The notes beneath the pieces are model-generated. The model was not told the DNA's origin and made no database searches. It was given only the letters and a program-made list of their open reading frames with translations. From Dipylidium caninum (Eukaryota > Platyhelminthes > Cestoda > Cyclophyllidea > Dipylidiidae): a stretch of DNA of 64,000 bases. The stretch covers positions 1-64,000 of the forward strand of contig QEYB01000795.1 in the NCBI GenBank assembly GCA_017562135.1. The letters are read 5' to 3'. The position numbers were made by a program, and so were the translations under genes. Positions 45,895 to 58,418 of this stretch are shown in pieces; position 1 is the stretch's first letter, and every line of letters begins with the position of its first letter.

Positions 45895-46890
45895 CCTCTT
45901 ATTTTGTGACATATTACGCGTTTGGAATCAAGGTTCGTTAGGACGTCAACGAGGCTGCTGAGGCCGGACACAAGAATGCATTAAAATTGGTGCACATGTA
46001 ATTAAGATGATTTGGGATAGATGTCGACCAGGTAGTGGGAGATTCTGAGTTCGCACGTCCTTCCCTCCTTCTACGGTGCCGATTGAAGTGAGCGAGTAAG
46101 CGCTCCTGCTGACAAGTGGAGAGCTCAAAGTCCGGACGGTTGGAAAGTCCGCATTGAAGTTAGGGGTATCTGCCACTGGTCTCTTTTTCGCGTCACTAGG
46201 GGAGACCAGAAATGCACTTGAATGCACCGTTGCTGCAACCTCGCAGGGAAAACCGTTCATCTCTCATCGGGGCACCCTCACTCCTTCAATCTCCACACAG
46301 TTGGCGGAGGAAATGGCGGGAATGTGTATCGCAAAGAGAGGCGAGGCAAAGGAGATGCCAGCCAGAGGCCATGTCGAGTGGAGGAGACCCGGGAGCCGCT
46401 AGCATAGTAACGGGGTTGATGGCGGCGGTAGCGGATCGAGGGACATGCGGTCGCATCAGGCATGCCTTTCACGCATGTGGCTGGGTTAAGAATTCAGGCT
46501 TGATGCGTCGGGTCGGGACCACACGATTGGTGGACTCGAGGGAGAAATGCAAGGGAAAGAAGAGGAGATGAGAAGCAGGCGGAGAGAGCGATGATAGTTA
46601 GCCTACCATCACTACTACCTACCATCCATCACTTACTTGTGATGGATATCTCCCTCAGCCATGTAACAAACAACCAAGAATCCTATTCGAAACACCACTT
46701 GGCGTCCAAAAATGTCTTTCTCGTGTTTTTCAACTCTCCATTTCCGGACGTTCTTCCCTCCTTCTACCATGGCGATTGGACAGAGCTAGCAAGCGCTCCT
46801 GCTGACATGGAGGCGATCAAGGTTCGCGAATCACCGGAGGGGAGTTAGAGCGCAGCGACCGGCATGAATCGTTTTTCTCTGCAGCGAACA
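45895..46890. other. No gene seen; contains a short direct repeat
   Basis: 46052-46128 and 46742-46815 are about 70-bp direct repeats (CGT(C/T)CTTCCCTCCTTCTAC, GCGATTG/CCGATTG, GCAAGCGCTCCTGCTGACA-like ends). Frames are short; a basic Gly/Arg frame at 46154-46571 is not supported. Confidence 0.45.
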
Positions 46891-46899
46891 CTTCTACGC

Positions 46900-47110
46900 T
46901 GCGCCAATTTGGGTCGTGAAATGGGCGGCGGTGATGCTAGATTCAAGGCAAGAAAGTGGGGCAAAGTGAGCAGAACGCCATCACTTTAGGCCAAATTAGC
47001 CAGCCCTCACGTTGGCTGGAAAGGATGGCGAAGCAGTGGGATACGAACAACATGACAAGTTGACGGGTTGGTGTCAAATGCAACTACGTACCCAGCGGTG
47101 AGGTACATAT
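46900..47110 (+). repeat. 3' part of module Z
   Basis: Matches 16905-17105: GGCAAGAAAGTGGGGCA, GTGAGxAGAA, CATCACTT/CCACTTCT, CCAGCC, GGTTGGTGTCAAATGC, ACTACGTACC and ACATxTGTCxGC. It is followed by repeat P, as at 17 kb. Confidence 0.55.
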
Positions 47111-47189
47111 GTCTGCACTTGTCACAGAGTCCATTAGTAAAGTTGAATATGTGTGGAATAGAAGTATCAAGCCTCTCACTTTCGGCCAT

Positions 47190-47560
47190 CTCGTGACGAT
47201 TCTCAAGAGCCGCCTTCTCAGCTTGATCAGCCTGAGGACAGTGCGGAGAACGACCAACATCGGCATCCAAGACTGCAGAGCACCCGTGGTAGGCTTCCAC
47301 TTTGACCGACCGCGCAAGCCAATAGCCATGAGGCATAGCTGAGGCCACGTCGCCTCTCGGATTGGCCGTGGCAGTCGACTACATTCGGTGCGTGCGCAGC
47401 GACTCGGCGCACGCCAAGAGGGTGCCACCAATTGGAAGGTGTTCCAGAAGCACCATTGGAAATGCTCCAAAGAGGGAACATCAGTTATGAAACCAATTTT
47501 TGGACGATGTTGCAAATTTGCCACTCCCCAAATTACTGCTATCGCCAATCCAGAAAGGGT
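47190..47560 (+). repeat. Interspersed repeat P, copy 5
   Basis: Same orientation as 17580-17860. Shared features are GACTGCAGAGCACCCGTxGT, GGCTTCCACTTTGACC, AAGCCAATAGCC, GGCAGTCGACT, CACCAATTGGAAxxTGTT, AGAAxCACCATTGG and AATTACTGCTATCGCC at the end. It is the longest P copy and includes the flank seen inverted at 22264-22380. Confidence 0.65.
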
Positions 47561-47799
47561 CCGATGAACGCGTGTAGTGTGGAAAAATATAATTCAACTG
47601 AAAAAAATTTCTCCTTATTTGTTCACTCCAAAGTCGGTTTGGGGCGTTATTTGTCGGGCAGAGTAGCGCTTCATGTCAGCTTTTACGTAGCATGCGTTTT
47701 ATCATGTTTCACTCGGATTGGGCAATGGAATTTCCACGATTTGTCGCCTCACTGGGCCACTGACACCGAGTACAAATTAGTCGCTTGTCACGTACCATG

Positions 47800-48040
47800 A
47801 GTAACAACCAAAAAAGAACGAGGTGAGAAGGAACTGATTGGTTGGTCGGCTGTTTGATAACATTTGCGAAATTGAGGCATTTCTTCAGCTGAGACCATGT
47901 CATTCACAGAGAGGAGTAAGTTCGTGGCATAGTATCTGGGTGGACTCCTATTTTGTTAGGTTGACGAGAATGCGTAAATTCGCCCGCTACAAATGGATGA
48001 GAGGATTTGGGAAATGAATATAAGCAGGAGAGAGGAAGAT
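47800..48040 (+). repeat. Repeat module V, copy 2
   Basis: Matches 18500-18790 and is followed by W and then Z, giving the order V-W-Z in one orientation. Confidence 0.7.
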
Positions 48041-48089
48041 GATGAATTCGGAACTGCATCGCTCCAGCCAGCAACCCTCACACTTTGCT

Positions 48090-48375
48090 GAGGAGTAGAA
48101 TGGAGGACACCTCAGCACCAGGCGATTCGTCTCCTCCTCGTCGCTTGACCTTCCATCCCCATGCGTGAGGCCTTTATTCCAGCCTCTGAATTAAGCACTC
48201 GGTTGACCTAATGGCGGGTGTTTCGAGAGGGTTAAAAAGCGCTGAAATAGGAAGACGGGAGTTGTTGATATGGCATCGGCAATCGTGTTTGTCGAATTGG
48301 AGTTCAGAGTTTGCCACTCTTTGTTAGGAAACACCAATTCAAACCAAGAAATTCGTGACGAATAAACAACTCCAA
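48090..48375 (+). repeat. Repeat module W, copy 3
   Basis: Shorter relative of 15370-15700: CACCAGGCGATTCGTCTCCTCCTC, GAAATAGGAAGACGGGAGTT, GTTGATATGGC, GGCAATCGTGTTTGTC and CAGAGTTTGCCACTC are shared. The CTC run is reduced to a few units. Confidence 0.65.
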
Positions 48376-48399
48376 TGAAGTGGCGGGTAAGAAGTTATG

Positions 48400-48910
48400 C
48401 CTTAATTCGTCCTCCACCGAGGTTCCATGACTTCGTGCACTCTTACGGCTGCCCTCCGGATGTCATCCAGGAGACCGCGGAAGTTCTCTGTATTGGTACG
48501 AGGCATCCGCCCACACTGGTTAGTGGGCGAGTGAGTGAAGCGATTGAAAATTCATTTTATGCTATGTGATTCAGCCACGTCCACCAAATGCATGGAAAGT
48601 TGCCTATAAGAGGCACCTTGTCGGTGTGTACGCGGTACAGTTGGTTGCGAGCAAAGACAGGAATGGTGCCCAGAGGAAAAAGTGTTTTCACGCAATGACG
48701 AACTCAACGTCAACGGCGGCAAAGAGCGTGCAACCACCTAGAATGTCAGTCGCAATGCTTTACCACTCTCCATCTTCCTTTCCATCGTATCTTGTCCCTT
48801 CAAGTGTTCGACAGATGCAGGGAGAATACTTTGTGTGGACTACGTACAAATTCATTGTAATTGCTCAGGTAAGGAGGAGGGGAAAGGATTTGGAAGAGGG
48901 CAGGAGAGGA
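48400..48910 (+). repeat. Repeat module Z, copy 3
   Basis: Matches the first half of 16240-17130 and 37560-38100: TAATTCGTCCTCCACCGAGG, CGGCTGCCCTCCGGA, GAAAATTCATTTTATGC, AGAGGCACCTTGTCGGTGTG and GTGCAACCACC. It lies directly after W copy 3. Confidence 0.7.
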
Positions 48911-48919
48911 TTAGGCAAA

Positions 48920-49925
48920 GGTGGGAAGCAGACGAGCCATTGTCGAAGAGGACGTTCTGCGTTCATTTAACTACCTTGAGTCTTGCAGTAGCATGACCAC
49001 TAAGGCCATTCTGTGAAACCAACGTTCAACGAAATCCGAATGCTCAGGAGCGTGCTGCGTGTGCTGTGTGTGCTGCGTGAGCGGTAGTCTTGTGAGGTGA
49101 GGGCCGGGAAAGGCCATCATCATGGCAGGTGGACGCGAATTGAAAAGGCATAACGCACGCCGGTGGTGCTGCAGACGGTGAGTTTGTGTAATCGTCCGCA
49201 CCGCGGTGTCACCATCGAAAGTGTCCCGAGTGGAAACTGTGGAATGCACAAAGAATTACCTTCTCGTCCTCTTAACTTCGAGTCCCTTCTCGCTTTTGTC
49301 AGCACACTTCAGCAGGCCATCAGTAAGGAGAGCACCTACTTGCGTAATCCACGGTATGTGTGTGAGAAGGTACTTCGTGTTTTAAAGTAGCTTTCATTTT
49401 ATCTCCTCTAATTCACGATAGTTCAACTTCACTTTACCGACAATCAGCCTTTGGTTTACTTAGACACTCATTTGTTGATTTGTTAATTCAATCTCACTCG
49501 CACTGTTGAATGGATGCCAAAGCGAAAAGGGCACTAATATGCGCGTAGGGAGTCTCCACCTCATACTCGACAACATACTCAGCATTCACTAACTCTTTTC
49601 ACGTTCACCGTTCACCCTTCACCGTCCTCCGTGCACCGTGCACCGTCCATTTGTCGGGTGAACTTGCTAAAACACGGTGAGTTTGGCATTGAGGTAATTA
49701 GAGGCACTCAGAGGGCAGCGCCCAAAGTCAACTTTGGCGGGTTGCCGTCCTCCAGAATGAAGGAAGAAAAGATGTACAGTGACTGACCGATGTTGAGGAT
49801 TCGCCCATATTTCTCCCCGTTGGAGAATACTCCACTCCGGCGGGTGTAGGACGAAGGTAGAAGGGAAGAACAGTTGGATCTATCACTTCCTTTACCGCCA
49901 AGTGTCGCCATGCGCCAACCTTCCT
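48920..49925. other. No gene seen; simple repeats
   Basis: A GTGCTG-rich stretch lies at about 49050-49080. Tandem, imperfect CACCGT/TTCACC units lie at 49600-49648. The sequence immediately before 49928 is where the second duplication arm joins. Confidence 0.4.
49600..49648 (+). repeat. Imperfect 7-8 bp tandem repeat
   Basis: Successive TTCACCG, TTCACCC, TTCACCG, then GTGCACC units run through GTGCACCGTGCACCGTCC. About six units, interrupted. Confidence 0.7.
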
Positions 49926-49927
49926 CC

Positions 49928-51248
49928 ACACTGGACGCGATAGCGAGCGAAATATGCAACGCGCTTTCTAGCGAGAATGGGACCATTCTCATGTCACTTG
50001 CTCAAAGCCTCCCTCGGACCACGGACAGTTTGCGACACGTTTTTCCTCTCAGGGTGCCTTGTATGACATTAAGTCATGACATTTTAGTGAAAAGATTTCA
50101 TTGCGCACTCGTGGGTAGGTTTAGGCCTATAAAGCTGTTAAGCGCTCAAATTCACCCTAATTTCGAGCTTCTCTGGGAGTGAACTGAACAGGTGAAGTGG
50201 GGCGGCGATAGAAGCAGAGGATGGAAGATGAGGAGAACCAGCTCATGGCAGTCGCGTTTTAAGCCAAGCCAGAGACAAGGGCATTCGTAGCACGTAGCAG
50301 TTGGCGAAGTAAGAAGAAAATGCTCCTCATTGTGAACATGGAACCGAGTCGGATTGTCTCGAGTTAGAAAGGTCCTTCTACTCCAAAATTCCAATTTCTA
50401 CCATCTGACGACGAACTCGAGATCGCAACTGCGTCAATGCAACCAATACGTCGCTCGATCAGCCGCCACTTTTGGCTCTTCCATGTATTTTTGCATTCAC
50501 CAATGCACAATTTCGAACATTTGACGTAGAATTAATCCCACTCACCGACATTCCTCCACCCACATCTCTTTTTTTTCAACGGGAACACGGAGTTGACGGT
50601 GCGATTGCGTCCAAACTCCCACTACATTCCTCGATCAAAATGCAACTTTCGCTTATTTCAACGTACGGAAAGTCGCTTTGGGGACTTGACATCCTCTTTA
50701 CCTTGAATGCTTGCGAACAAAATGAAGAGCGGTGGGGACTGTTTCTTCGCATTCGCCTTCGGTAGAATGTGGCGCCATCCTCAGGGACTTCGAAGTCAAA
50801 CGGAGTCTACCAAAGATGGCGCAAGTGGATGCGAGGTGGACGATTAGACTCCTGCCGGTAAATTGCCTCTCTTACTGGTGCAGTGGTTTGCAAGCGACTT
50901 TTGACGGAAAATGTGTCTCCTCTGCTTAGGTACCAACCGAATGCCTCACAGAGAGGAGACACGACGGCGAAGCCACCCACAGGTCCATTTGTAAGCGATT
51001 CATATGCGTCGTTTTGAAGCGTTGGTGGGAGTTGGTGTCAAATTCTTGGGCATTAAAGCGGAATGACTTTTCCTATTTTGCTGTGTGAAAGAAGTCTCAC
51101 GAGTGCACTTGGTTGCTTATGGAGGACGACGCAGATGCAAAACGTGTCTCTTGGCCTCAAATAGAAAAACTCCACCTTATTCCCGACAGTGCAGATATTT
51201 AGGACTACCAAGCAACTCTTTCTCTTCTTGCGTATGCTTCTCCGTTGA
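49928..51248 (+). pseudogene. Second copy of candidate gene, 5'-truncated
   Basis: Begins inside exon E2. Its E2 (to 50114, donor GTAGGT at 50115) and E3 (50422-50731) stay open where the first copy is shifted. E4 is 50785-50857 and E5 50930-51034, with the same 72- and 57-bp introns. E6 (from 51092) is broken by one extra T near 51200. Upstream of 49928 there is no E1, so if the duplication is real this copy lacks its start. If the duplication is an assembly artefact, it is simply a second reading of the same gene. AATAAA is at 51318. Confidence 0.4.
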
Positions 51249-51317
51249 TGAATTTGTGTTGCATAGATAAACACTATCTCCTTCCCTTTAAGGCCTATAA
51301 AGATAAACAACATCAAC

Positions 51318-51323
51318 AATAAA
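51318..51323 (+). promoter_or_regulatory. Polyadenylation signal AATAAA (second copy)
   Basis: Duplicate of the signal at 31793, with one more A in the following run. Confidence 0.45.
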
Positions 51324-51849
51324 AAAGAACAGGGTTTGAGTAGCCTTTTATTTTACCACGGCGAGAAGACATTCTCATCAAAGGCGCACCTCGGACATGA
51401 AATGCCGCAGTACCTCAGGTCCAATAGAACCGTCGGTAGGTTGGGATTATGTCTAACGGGCTTACATATAAATATAAATATACAAGCCCAAGACAATCAC
51501 ATGTAAGATTCCACGCACAGATGGGTCGCCCTCCTTTCGTCCCATATCACCCTGAAGAGTGACAGCTTGTAGGTGGTTGTGTTGAAGTGGGTGGCCGTGA
51601 GTGGCGGTGGCATAAATCTTAAATTAACCATGTTTCTTCTTCACCAGCAAGCGCATTCCTCAAATGGCTTAAGACCGGAAGATGCGCCGAAAAAAACCTT
51701 GTAGGACAGAACGAAAGCCCTAGTTTTGGACAAATGTAGGGAAATTGAGATTAAAGACGATTTTTCAGCACCTACTTGGCACAGTGTGTGAAGCAAGACG
51801 ACACCACTCGTTAACTTGACGCGCATAATACCACGCATGGAGGCGCGTG

Positions 51850-53515
51850 AGGAGAGAGTAGAAAGGCAATGGCTCGCCTTTTTCGGTCTTCTCGACGGCA
51901 CATTAGACTATCTCGTGCCCCATGATCCCTGACGGGGCTGACAATTACCCCGGCAGACCCAACAGTTAGTTGCCTGTCAGGTGAGAGGCGGTCGTTGGTC
52001 GACAGTCAAGAGTGCTTGGGTGTCAGGACACAATAATGAGGATGATGCTTAGGTACACAGATCCACCTTCTTGCCAAACTTTTGATGTCCTAGGCGGGTC
52101 AATTGACACCAGAGACGAGTGACTTCTCGCCAATCAGCTTGAGACTGGGTCCGTAATCGCAGGAGAATGGGTTCTCGAGCTTGTTTCCACCTCATTCAAC
52201 ATTAACATGGACACTAGTTGAAGGACTTAACACCCACCATTTGAAATTGTCATGTTGTTGACTTTGTTGGCTTTAGAGTGAAGGGTGCATTTGTCGAACA
52301 CCCGATTCGGGTTTATTTGCAACAGTCCGCATGACGACGGTCTTCCTAAACCTCCACTAGCTTAATTCTGACAAGGCTTAAATTTTAGCAGTAGAGAGTG
52401 CACTCGACGAAGACGCCACAGGGTGGATGGAGGAAGTCATTGTCGCAAAAATGCAAATGACCATGCTCGAAAAGAGAGATATCGTTGAAGGAATTTGAAG
52501 TCCGACCCATTGACTACTTGACGCCTCATCGCAGTGTGGCTACGAAAAAGTGAGTGAGTTTGGCCACATTACAAGCCCCTGTGCAGCATTCCACTGAAGG
52601 AGGCATCTCCTGTGTCATGTGTGTCATGCAGACGGTTGTGCACGTCCTCATCGTCGTTGCTGCATCAACTGCCCACTTGGAGGGATTGAGAAGGCAGATG
52701 TTAAGAAAGGGCGCGCAAGCGATCAGACAACTGCTGACGCTGTACGTAACCAACGTATCAAGGAGCGAGCAGGTTACGACGCACTAACATGCAAGTACAA
52801 AGTGACAAGATTTTAATATATCTCCAGCATGGCAGGCGCGCCGATCTGATCATTTGAACTCCATGTGCGCTCGGAGACAGCAATTCAAATCAGACCCAAG
52901 TCAAATTACCGAGACACCCGATTGGCCGGAATGCCCGAGTGTCGTGTTGGCGACGGAGTTTGTCAGAACAAAAATGTGAGTGTCATTAGGAGAGGTTGTC
53001 GTCCACGAAATTAACGATTTCTCAACACCAACTTTTTCGCCACAATACACCACAGTCAATTGCCTGGCTGATGCTTGGAGAAGACTATGAGTGGCTGTAT
53101 CTGTGTCAGAATAAGTGAGGGGCAAAAGTGAACGATGAAAAAATATGCAACGCTATGACGGGGTATCAGGGACAAATCAGAGAGAAGAGCGATTCAAGAC
53201 GTCGCCTTTCAAAGGGGCCCTCAACATGGCTACTAAGCCTTCCACGAACGGCAATTTTGGATGTGAGGTGGCCAGTTGGATGACTCGCCTGGCCTCCTTC
53301 TCACTTCGCCTCCACTGTCACGCATTTTGCATCTTGCATTGTGCGGCTCACCTTACCATCGGACTCGCCGCAACGTACAAATGTTCGTGGCAAAGTCGAC
53401 AGTCTCATACCGATTTTGACGCCCCATTCCCTCTTCGATGATTTGGGATCCCTGATGCCTCCATGGGTTACATATCACTTTGTTGTCGTCTACTGTTGCT
53501 CACCATAATTCAAAT
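51850..53515 (+). repeat. Third version of the 23.4 kb segment (short form)
   Basis: Same 1.2 kb absence as 32322-33983 (junction near 52715), so the absence predates the 19.5 kb duplication or its unmerged equivalent. Several single-base indels relative to the other two copies. Confidence 0.85.
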
Positions 53516-53823
53516 ATGTATGGAGCGTCTTATGTCTTTCTTAAAGCATCAGCGACAATGAATTGCTGCTGCGGAGAAAGTCAAAAGTTGCCACACATTC
53601 GTTAGAACTTGAGCGGAGGGAGTCACAAATCGGCTAAGAGGGGCGAGGGTGCTGACGTCCAGATGGGCTTTCAAATCTGCAACGTATTTTTCCACGCATT
53701 TGCCCACCATATTTCAGTGCTGTACCAGCCTCAGCACCCACAGCTCTTCTCAACCTCGTAGACGATAACGCTTTTCCTTTCCTCGCCGTCTCCTAAGTCC
53801 ATGAATCTCACGCGGAGGTGCAG

Positions 53824-55011
53824 ATGTCTGGTATTATCCGTCATCATATGTCATGGATTCAATTCATGCCCACAAACCGTTCACTATTACCAAATTTCCA
53901 TTGCCGTATTTCCTAATGGAGAGTGGAGTGTCTCGGATGTTGGTAAGCTGCCGTGATGTAACTTCATCATTTCCATTCAATGTCATTCCACGAAGGAATA
54001 AGCACATCTCTCACCCGGCTTCCAAGGTAGCTTGGTGGATCCGAATGACTCCTTCTTCGTTGCCGCAAAGAACAAGGAAACGCGTGTCAGTCGTGTGCAG
54101 GTACTACAAGAAGACGAGAGATGTGAGCCTACCACGTAGTCTGCATGACTTATGATGAAGACCTCGACTGATTTCCCGCCTTTATTCATAATTGCGTATC
54201 TCCTGCTCTTACAACTTAAGCATTATAGTTGATTTCGGTTTGCACAGATTCTCGTAGTGGTGAAAGAGTTCCTTCCACACCTCACTGACTGACTCCTGCC
54301 ACTGCATTTGTATTCCCCATGTCTACTGCCCTGTGACCAGTTAACCAGCATGAGTGATTTCTGTTTGTCTAGCTTGCTATACGGGTGGGAAAATTCATAA
54401 TTATGCTTACAAGAATATTCGTGGCACCGTGCAAAATGATACGGACAATTTTCCGGAAATAGTTAGTCTCAGTAAGCCAACCAGCACGCGTTTTTGACAT
54501 TCTGGTGTTTGTGCATTGCTCTGTCCATTAAACAGTCAACTTTCCTTCCCACTGCTCCCCTTGCAGGAAACAGCACGGGACGACAAATTTGTGAATTTCA
54601 CGATAACGGTGAGGAGGCGACATCCTGTTGATTACCTCTCCTGCTGGAGTGATTACAGAGGGACACCGTACTACGCGACTTACGTGATAGATTGGGGTAG
54701 GTCGAACAACTCTTCTGACAATGGGAGGCATTCGTTGCGAGTCGAACCACGGGGGTCCTCTTCTTCTAACTTGTCTTTGCGGTAGCACTCGATGCAAACG
54801 TGTTTGTCCCGGTGTCATTTTCACCAAGCCTTCACATTATATGGCCCGTTTCCTTTTCACTATTGCAGACAATCACTACACCAATGAGTCCATGCAGCAG
54901 GGAATCTGCGGAAATTCACGTTGCTGTGCGACTTCTCACAGCTGGTTCCTGAAGTTGCACAATACAAAAGTACTGGCAAATGGTGCAGCGTTGTTCTGAT
55001 GACAAGTACTG
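53824..55011 (+). pseudogene. Second copy of the 34.3-35.5 kb exon cluster
   Basis: Exon a 53824-53942 has an extra A in CCAAATTTCC that shifts the frame. Exon b 54027-54122 has AAACGCGTGTC for AAACGGTGTC. Exon d 54567-54696 is one base longer, which joins the Asp-Asp-Lys-Phe stretch in frame with the acceptor. Exon e starts at 54869 and lacks two bases near 54924 and 54957. The splice signals themselves are unchanged. Confidence 0.3.
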
Positions 55012-57109
55012 ACGTTGAAGGGGCATGGTTTGGCTGAAGGGGAGTTGGCTCACAAGCCCTCTTTACCCGACTGATCACATGACTGACTTAGTTGAGCAAG
55101 TGACTAAATGCAAACCCTAGTCTCGCAGCCCTTGACATACGCCAACAACTGAAACAGTGCAGAGATGGCGATCTCCGCTCACACGCACACCGAGTAACAA
55201 GCCTGTCAGTAGTCAACTGTGAGGTGGACTCCGATTAGTGTGGTTGAGGATGATGCAGGAGAGAGAGTGTGGCTGGCGGAACCGGCCATTGTTATGACTG
55301 CGGAAGAGCAGGCTGGCATGAGAGCGTAGTAAGAAAGCTTGTGCTTGCTTTTGCCCTTCAAACAATCCGCAACGCACTTGGCCGTCTAATCTTCGTGCCC
55401 ACTTGCATTCCGTGGTGTTGAAAAGATGAGGGGTTGGCTGTGTGATGTCGAGTAGAAATATCAGTAACCACCTACGTCCATGCTCGCATCTCAAGTTGAT
55501 GGGAGTGTGGATCCCCGCTGTCAGTGATAAGAGTCTCGAATTGCTCGATTGTGTACTGGCTCTTCCATGGAGGCGGTGAGCAGAGGCAGCAGCAAGACCA
55601 ACGTCTTGCGTTGAGGACCATTCTGGGTGACGCTATGTCTTGTCACTCGAACATTAAAAATGCAGAAGGTGGTGGCATGTGCAGTGGACGAAGGTGAACC
55701 TACTGTGCTTGTGGGAACATGCACGCACGGTGTAGACACGGTGGGATGCAGGAGCTCTGGACGAAATCGGTTGAGACGGCGCGTGTGAACTAAGAGAGGG
55801 GAAAACTTTTAATTTCTTTGGAGAACAAAGGCAAGCTGAAGGTGCATTCGTGTCAGCGTAATCTCCACCCAAAATGCACCAGACAGCACCGAACACGGTG
55901 AGCCCAGTCCTTATTGTCCTCTTGCGTCTGAGTCCTTCCCCCAACTCTTCATGCATTTTGTAATAGGCGATAAGGAAAAGCAACACTGAGTTGCATTGGC
56001 CAGCGTGTGAGCACCGCGTGGTTCAAGTTTTATTGTTTGCTGATATGTGGCAGAGTGGCTATTTTTCTCCAGTAACTATGTGATATCTGACCTGCACGTA
56101 ATTCGTCTTCCACCGAGATTCCATGACCTCGTGTACTTCTACGGCTGCCCTCCGGACGCCATCCACACTGGTTTGTGTGAAAAAGAGAGAGAGAGAGAGA
56201 GTTTCAGCAACTAGAAAGATTCGAACCTTTATTATCGTAGGTCTGCCACGAGTAATGTCAACTATTCGACAAAGTGACAAGTGAGTAGACGAGTAGCTGA
56301 AGAAAAGGGTTGAAAGAGGAGTTAGGGAGGACTACGAGAGGAAGATGAGAGACCGGGGGAGAGAAGGAAGGAATGAGAGAGGCAAAGTATCAGGATGCCG
56401 TAGTCTGCATGGCGTGGTCGCCTTTCAGCAGACTGTACTTTTATGATTGAAGTTGAGACGTTCGTTCCACCGAAGTAATCGCAAACGCGGGAGAAGAGCC
56501 CAAAGCTTGCAGAAGGGGTACCAGAATGTGGCGATGCGGTGGGGGGGGAGGGCGGGGGGCGTGCGAGTGTTAAACTTAAGGGGAACGTCCGGCTCGCACT
56601 CTGCTAATGCCAGTTACTCTGGCCTCAGCGACGGGGCTCCAAGTCGCTTGTTAAATTGCCATAAATGGCGCAAGGAGGTTTCGCGAAAGAGGCAATGAAA
56701 GACACAGAAAGAAGGTGTATGAAAAGATGGGATATTGATTCTTGTCCAAAGTTGACATAATAAGCTCTAGAAAGGTTGACATCGGGCTCAGTGCAATGAC
56801 TTGGTCAGAGTGTCTGTCTCTCCCTCCTCACTCACGTTATGCCCGGCGCCTTGGAGCGGAGGAGGTCAACACAGCTCTCACTTGCTGCCCCACCATGCGT
56901 GAAGGGAGGGTGACCAGAAATTTTGCGGTGACCCTCTTGACTATCTTCGACTAAACGAATACCATGTTGGTCCGACTTGCGCCATTCGCCATTTGGTTAA
57001 TAGATGTGACATCTGACCTGCACGACTTGACGAATTCGCGAAGTGCTATTTGACGATTATACCAAAGAAGGTGACAAAGCAGTGGCCTGTGTGTACGTCG
57101 TGTGTCGGC

Positions 57110-57880
57110 CGTAATTCGTCTTCCAACCGAGATTCCATGACCTCGTGTACTTCTACGGCTGCCCCCCGGACGCCATTCAGGAGACCCAACACTGGTTTGT
57201 GGCTGATGAGTGAAGCGAGTGAAAATTCATTTTATGCAATGCGATTCAGCCCACGTCCACTACATGCATGGAGAGGCACCCTGTCGGTGTGTACACGCTA
57301 AAGTGGTTGAGAGCAAGGCAGGAATGGCGACAAACAAAGTGCAACCACCGAGAGCGTCTGTCGCAATGCTTTCCCATTCTCCACTTTCCCCCCATTCCAC
57401 CCCTTCCTTCAAGTGTAACATTAACAGAGAAATATAACCAGGAAAAGTGACGCATGAAATGGGCCAGCTGCCTTCAGCATCGTGAAGGCGGATCACTAAA
57501 TCACCAGGTCACCACCACGATGTGGGAAATATTATTTGATGGCAACGCATCGCGTTGCAGAGAAGAAGAAGCGAATTTATTAAACATTGGCGGACCAGGT
57601 ACATGCTTGCATTCGTTTAGGTAAAGAGAGGAAGAGAGGGAATGGCCTTACAGATGGCCAAAGCGGGATTATGGTGTTGCTGACGGTGGATCGCGCATGG
57701 ATTATGCGTCGAAACACATTCAGTTGTACCAAGCTTCGCGGGACACGTGGGGCTGCGGCCAACTGCCATGATGGCCGGACATGGGACTGGATAACATGAG
57801 AATGTTTTTAATGCGTCAAGCAAACAAGTCGGACACAAATGTTGACTACTTACGTTCTGGTGCGCGTAGAGGTATGTATC
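57110..57880 (+). repeat. Repeat module Z, duplicate of 37560-38330
   Basis: Collinear with the first arm, with many single-base indels (for example CCCACGTCC for CCACGTCC and AAAGTGG for AAAGTTGG). Confidence 0.75.
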
Positions 57881-58418
57881 AAAGTGACTGTCCTGTGTCT
57901 TTCCTGTGCCCCACTTTCTTGCCTTGCATTCAGCTTTCGCCGCAGGCCACATGTCCGCCGCATTCGGCGTGTAATCGACGCGCGCCCACAATCAGCAACC
58001 CCAGAATCCCCCCTTTGGTCGTCCATGTCGGACACGAGTGACGCACGAGATGCCTTTCGAGGAAACCAGTGTTGCGCTGTCAGGATTGACACAATTTGCC
58101 GAAATCACTTCCCCTCACTGTCGTCGACTTTCTGGCAACATCTGCACAAATTACATTTACCTTTCGAAAAAATCCTATATTTCAATGTGTTGTTTTCATT
58201 CTCTCTCCAAATAAACCCGCATTTACGGGAAAAGGTATCAATACGTCCACCGGTGAAATATCGGTTCTGAATATGAAAGGTGTGGCCAAACGGCGTTAAA
58301 GCGGAGATGTTGCTTTGCCAACAAACAATTTCACCGGGGCTGTAATCGTTCAGAGTCTTGATCACTGCAACAGTATTTTCACATTCAGACAGCAACTTTG
58401 CAGTTTTTCTCCCATTAG

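Larger units (their letters stand above)
30405..49927 (+). repeat. 19.5-kb direct duplication, first arm
   Basis: Starting at ACACTGGACGCGATAGCG (30405) the sequence restarts at 49928 and stays collinear. Matching anchors give the offset: 19523 at 30405, 19525 at the AATAAA (31793/51318), 19532 at 33192, 19537 at the AG repeat (36647/56184), 19578 at 40878 and 19583 at the window end (44417/64000). The unit contains the candidate gene 3' part, the other exon clusters, repeats X, Y, V, W, Z and P, and the 18S fragment. Confidence 0.95.
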
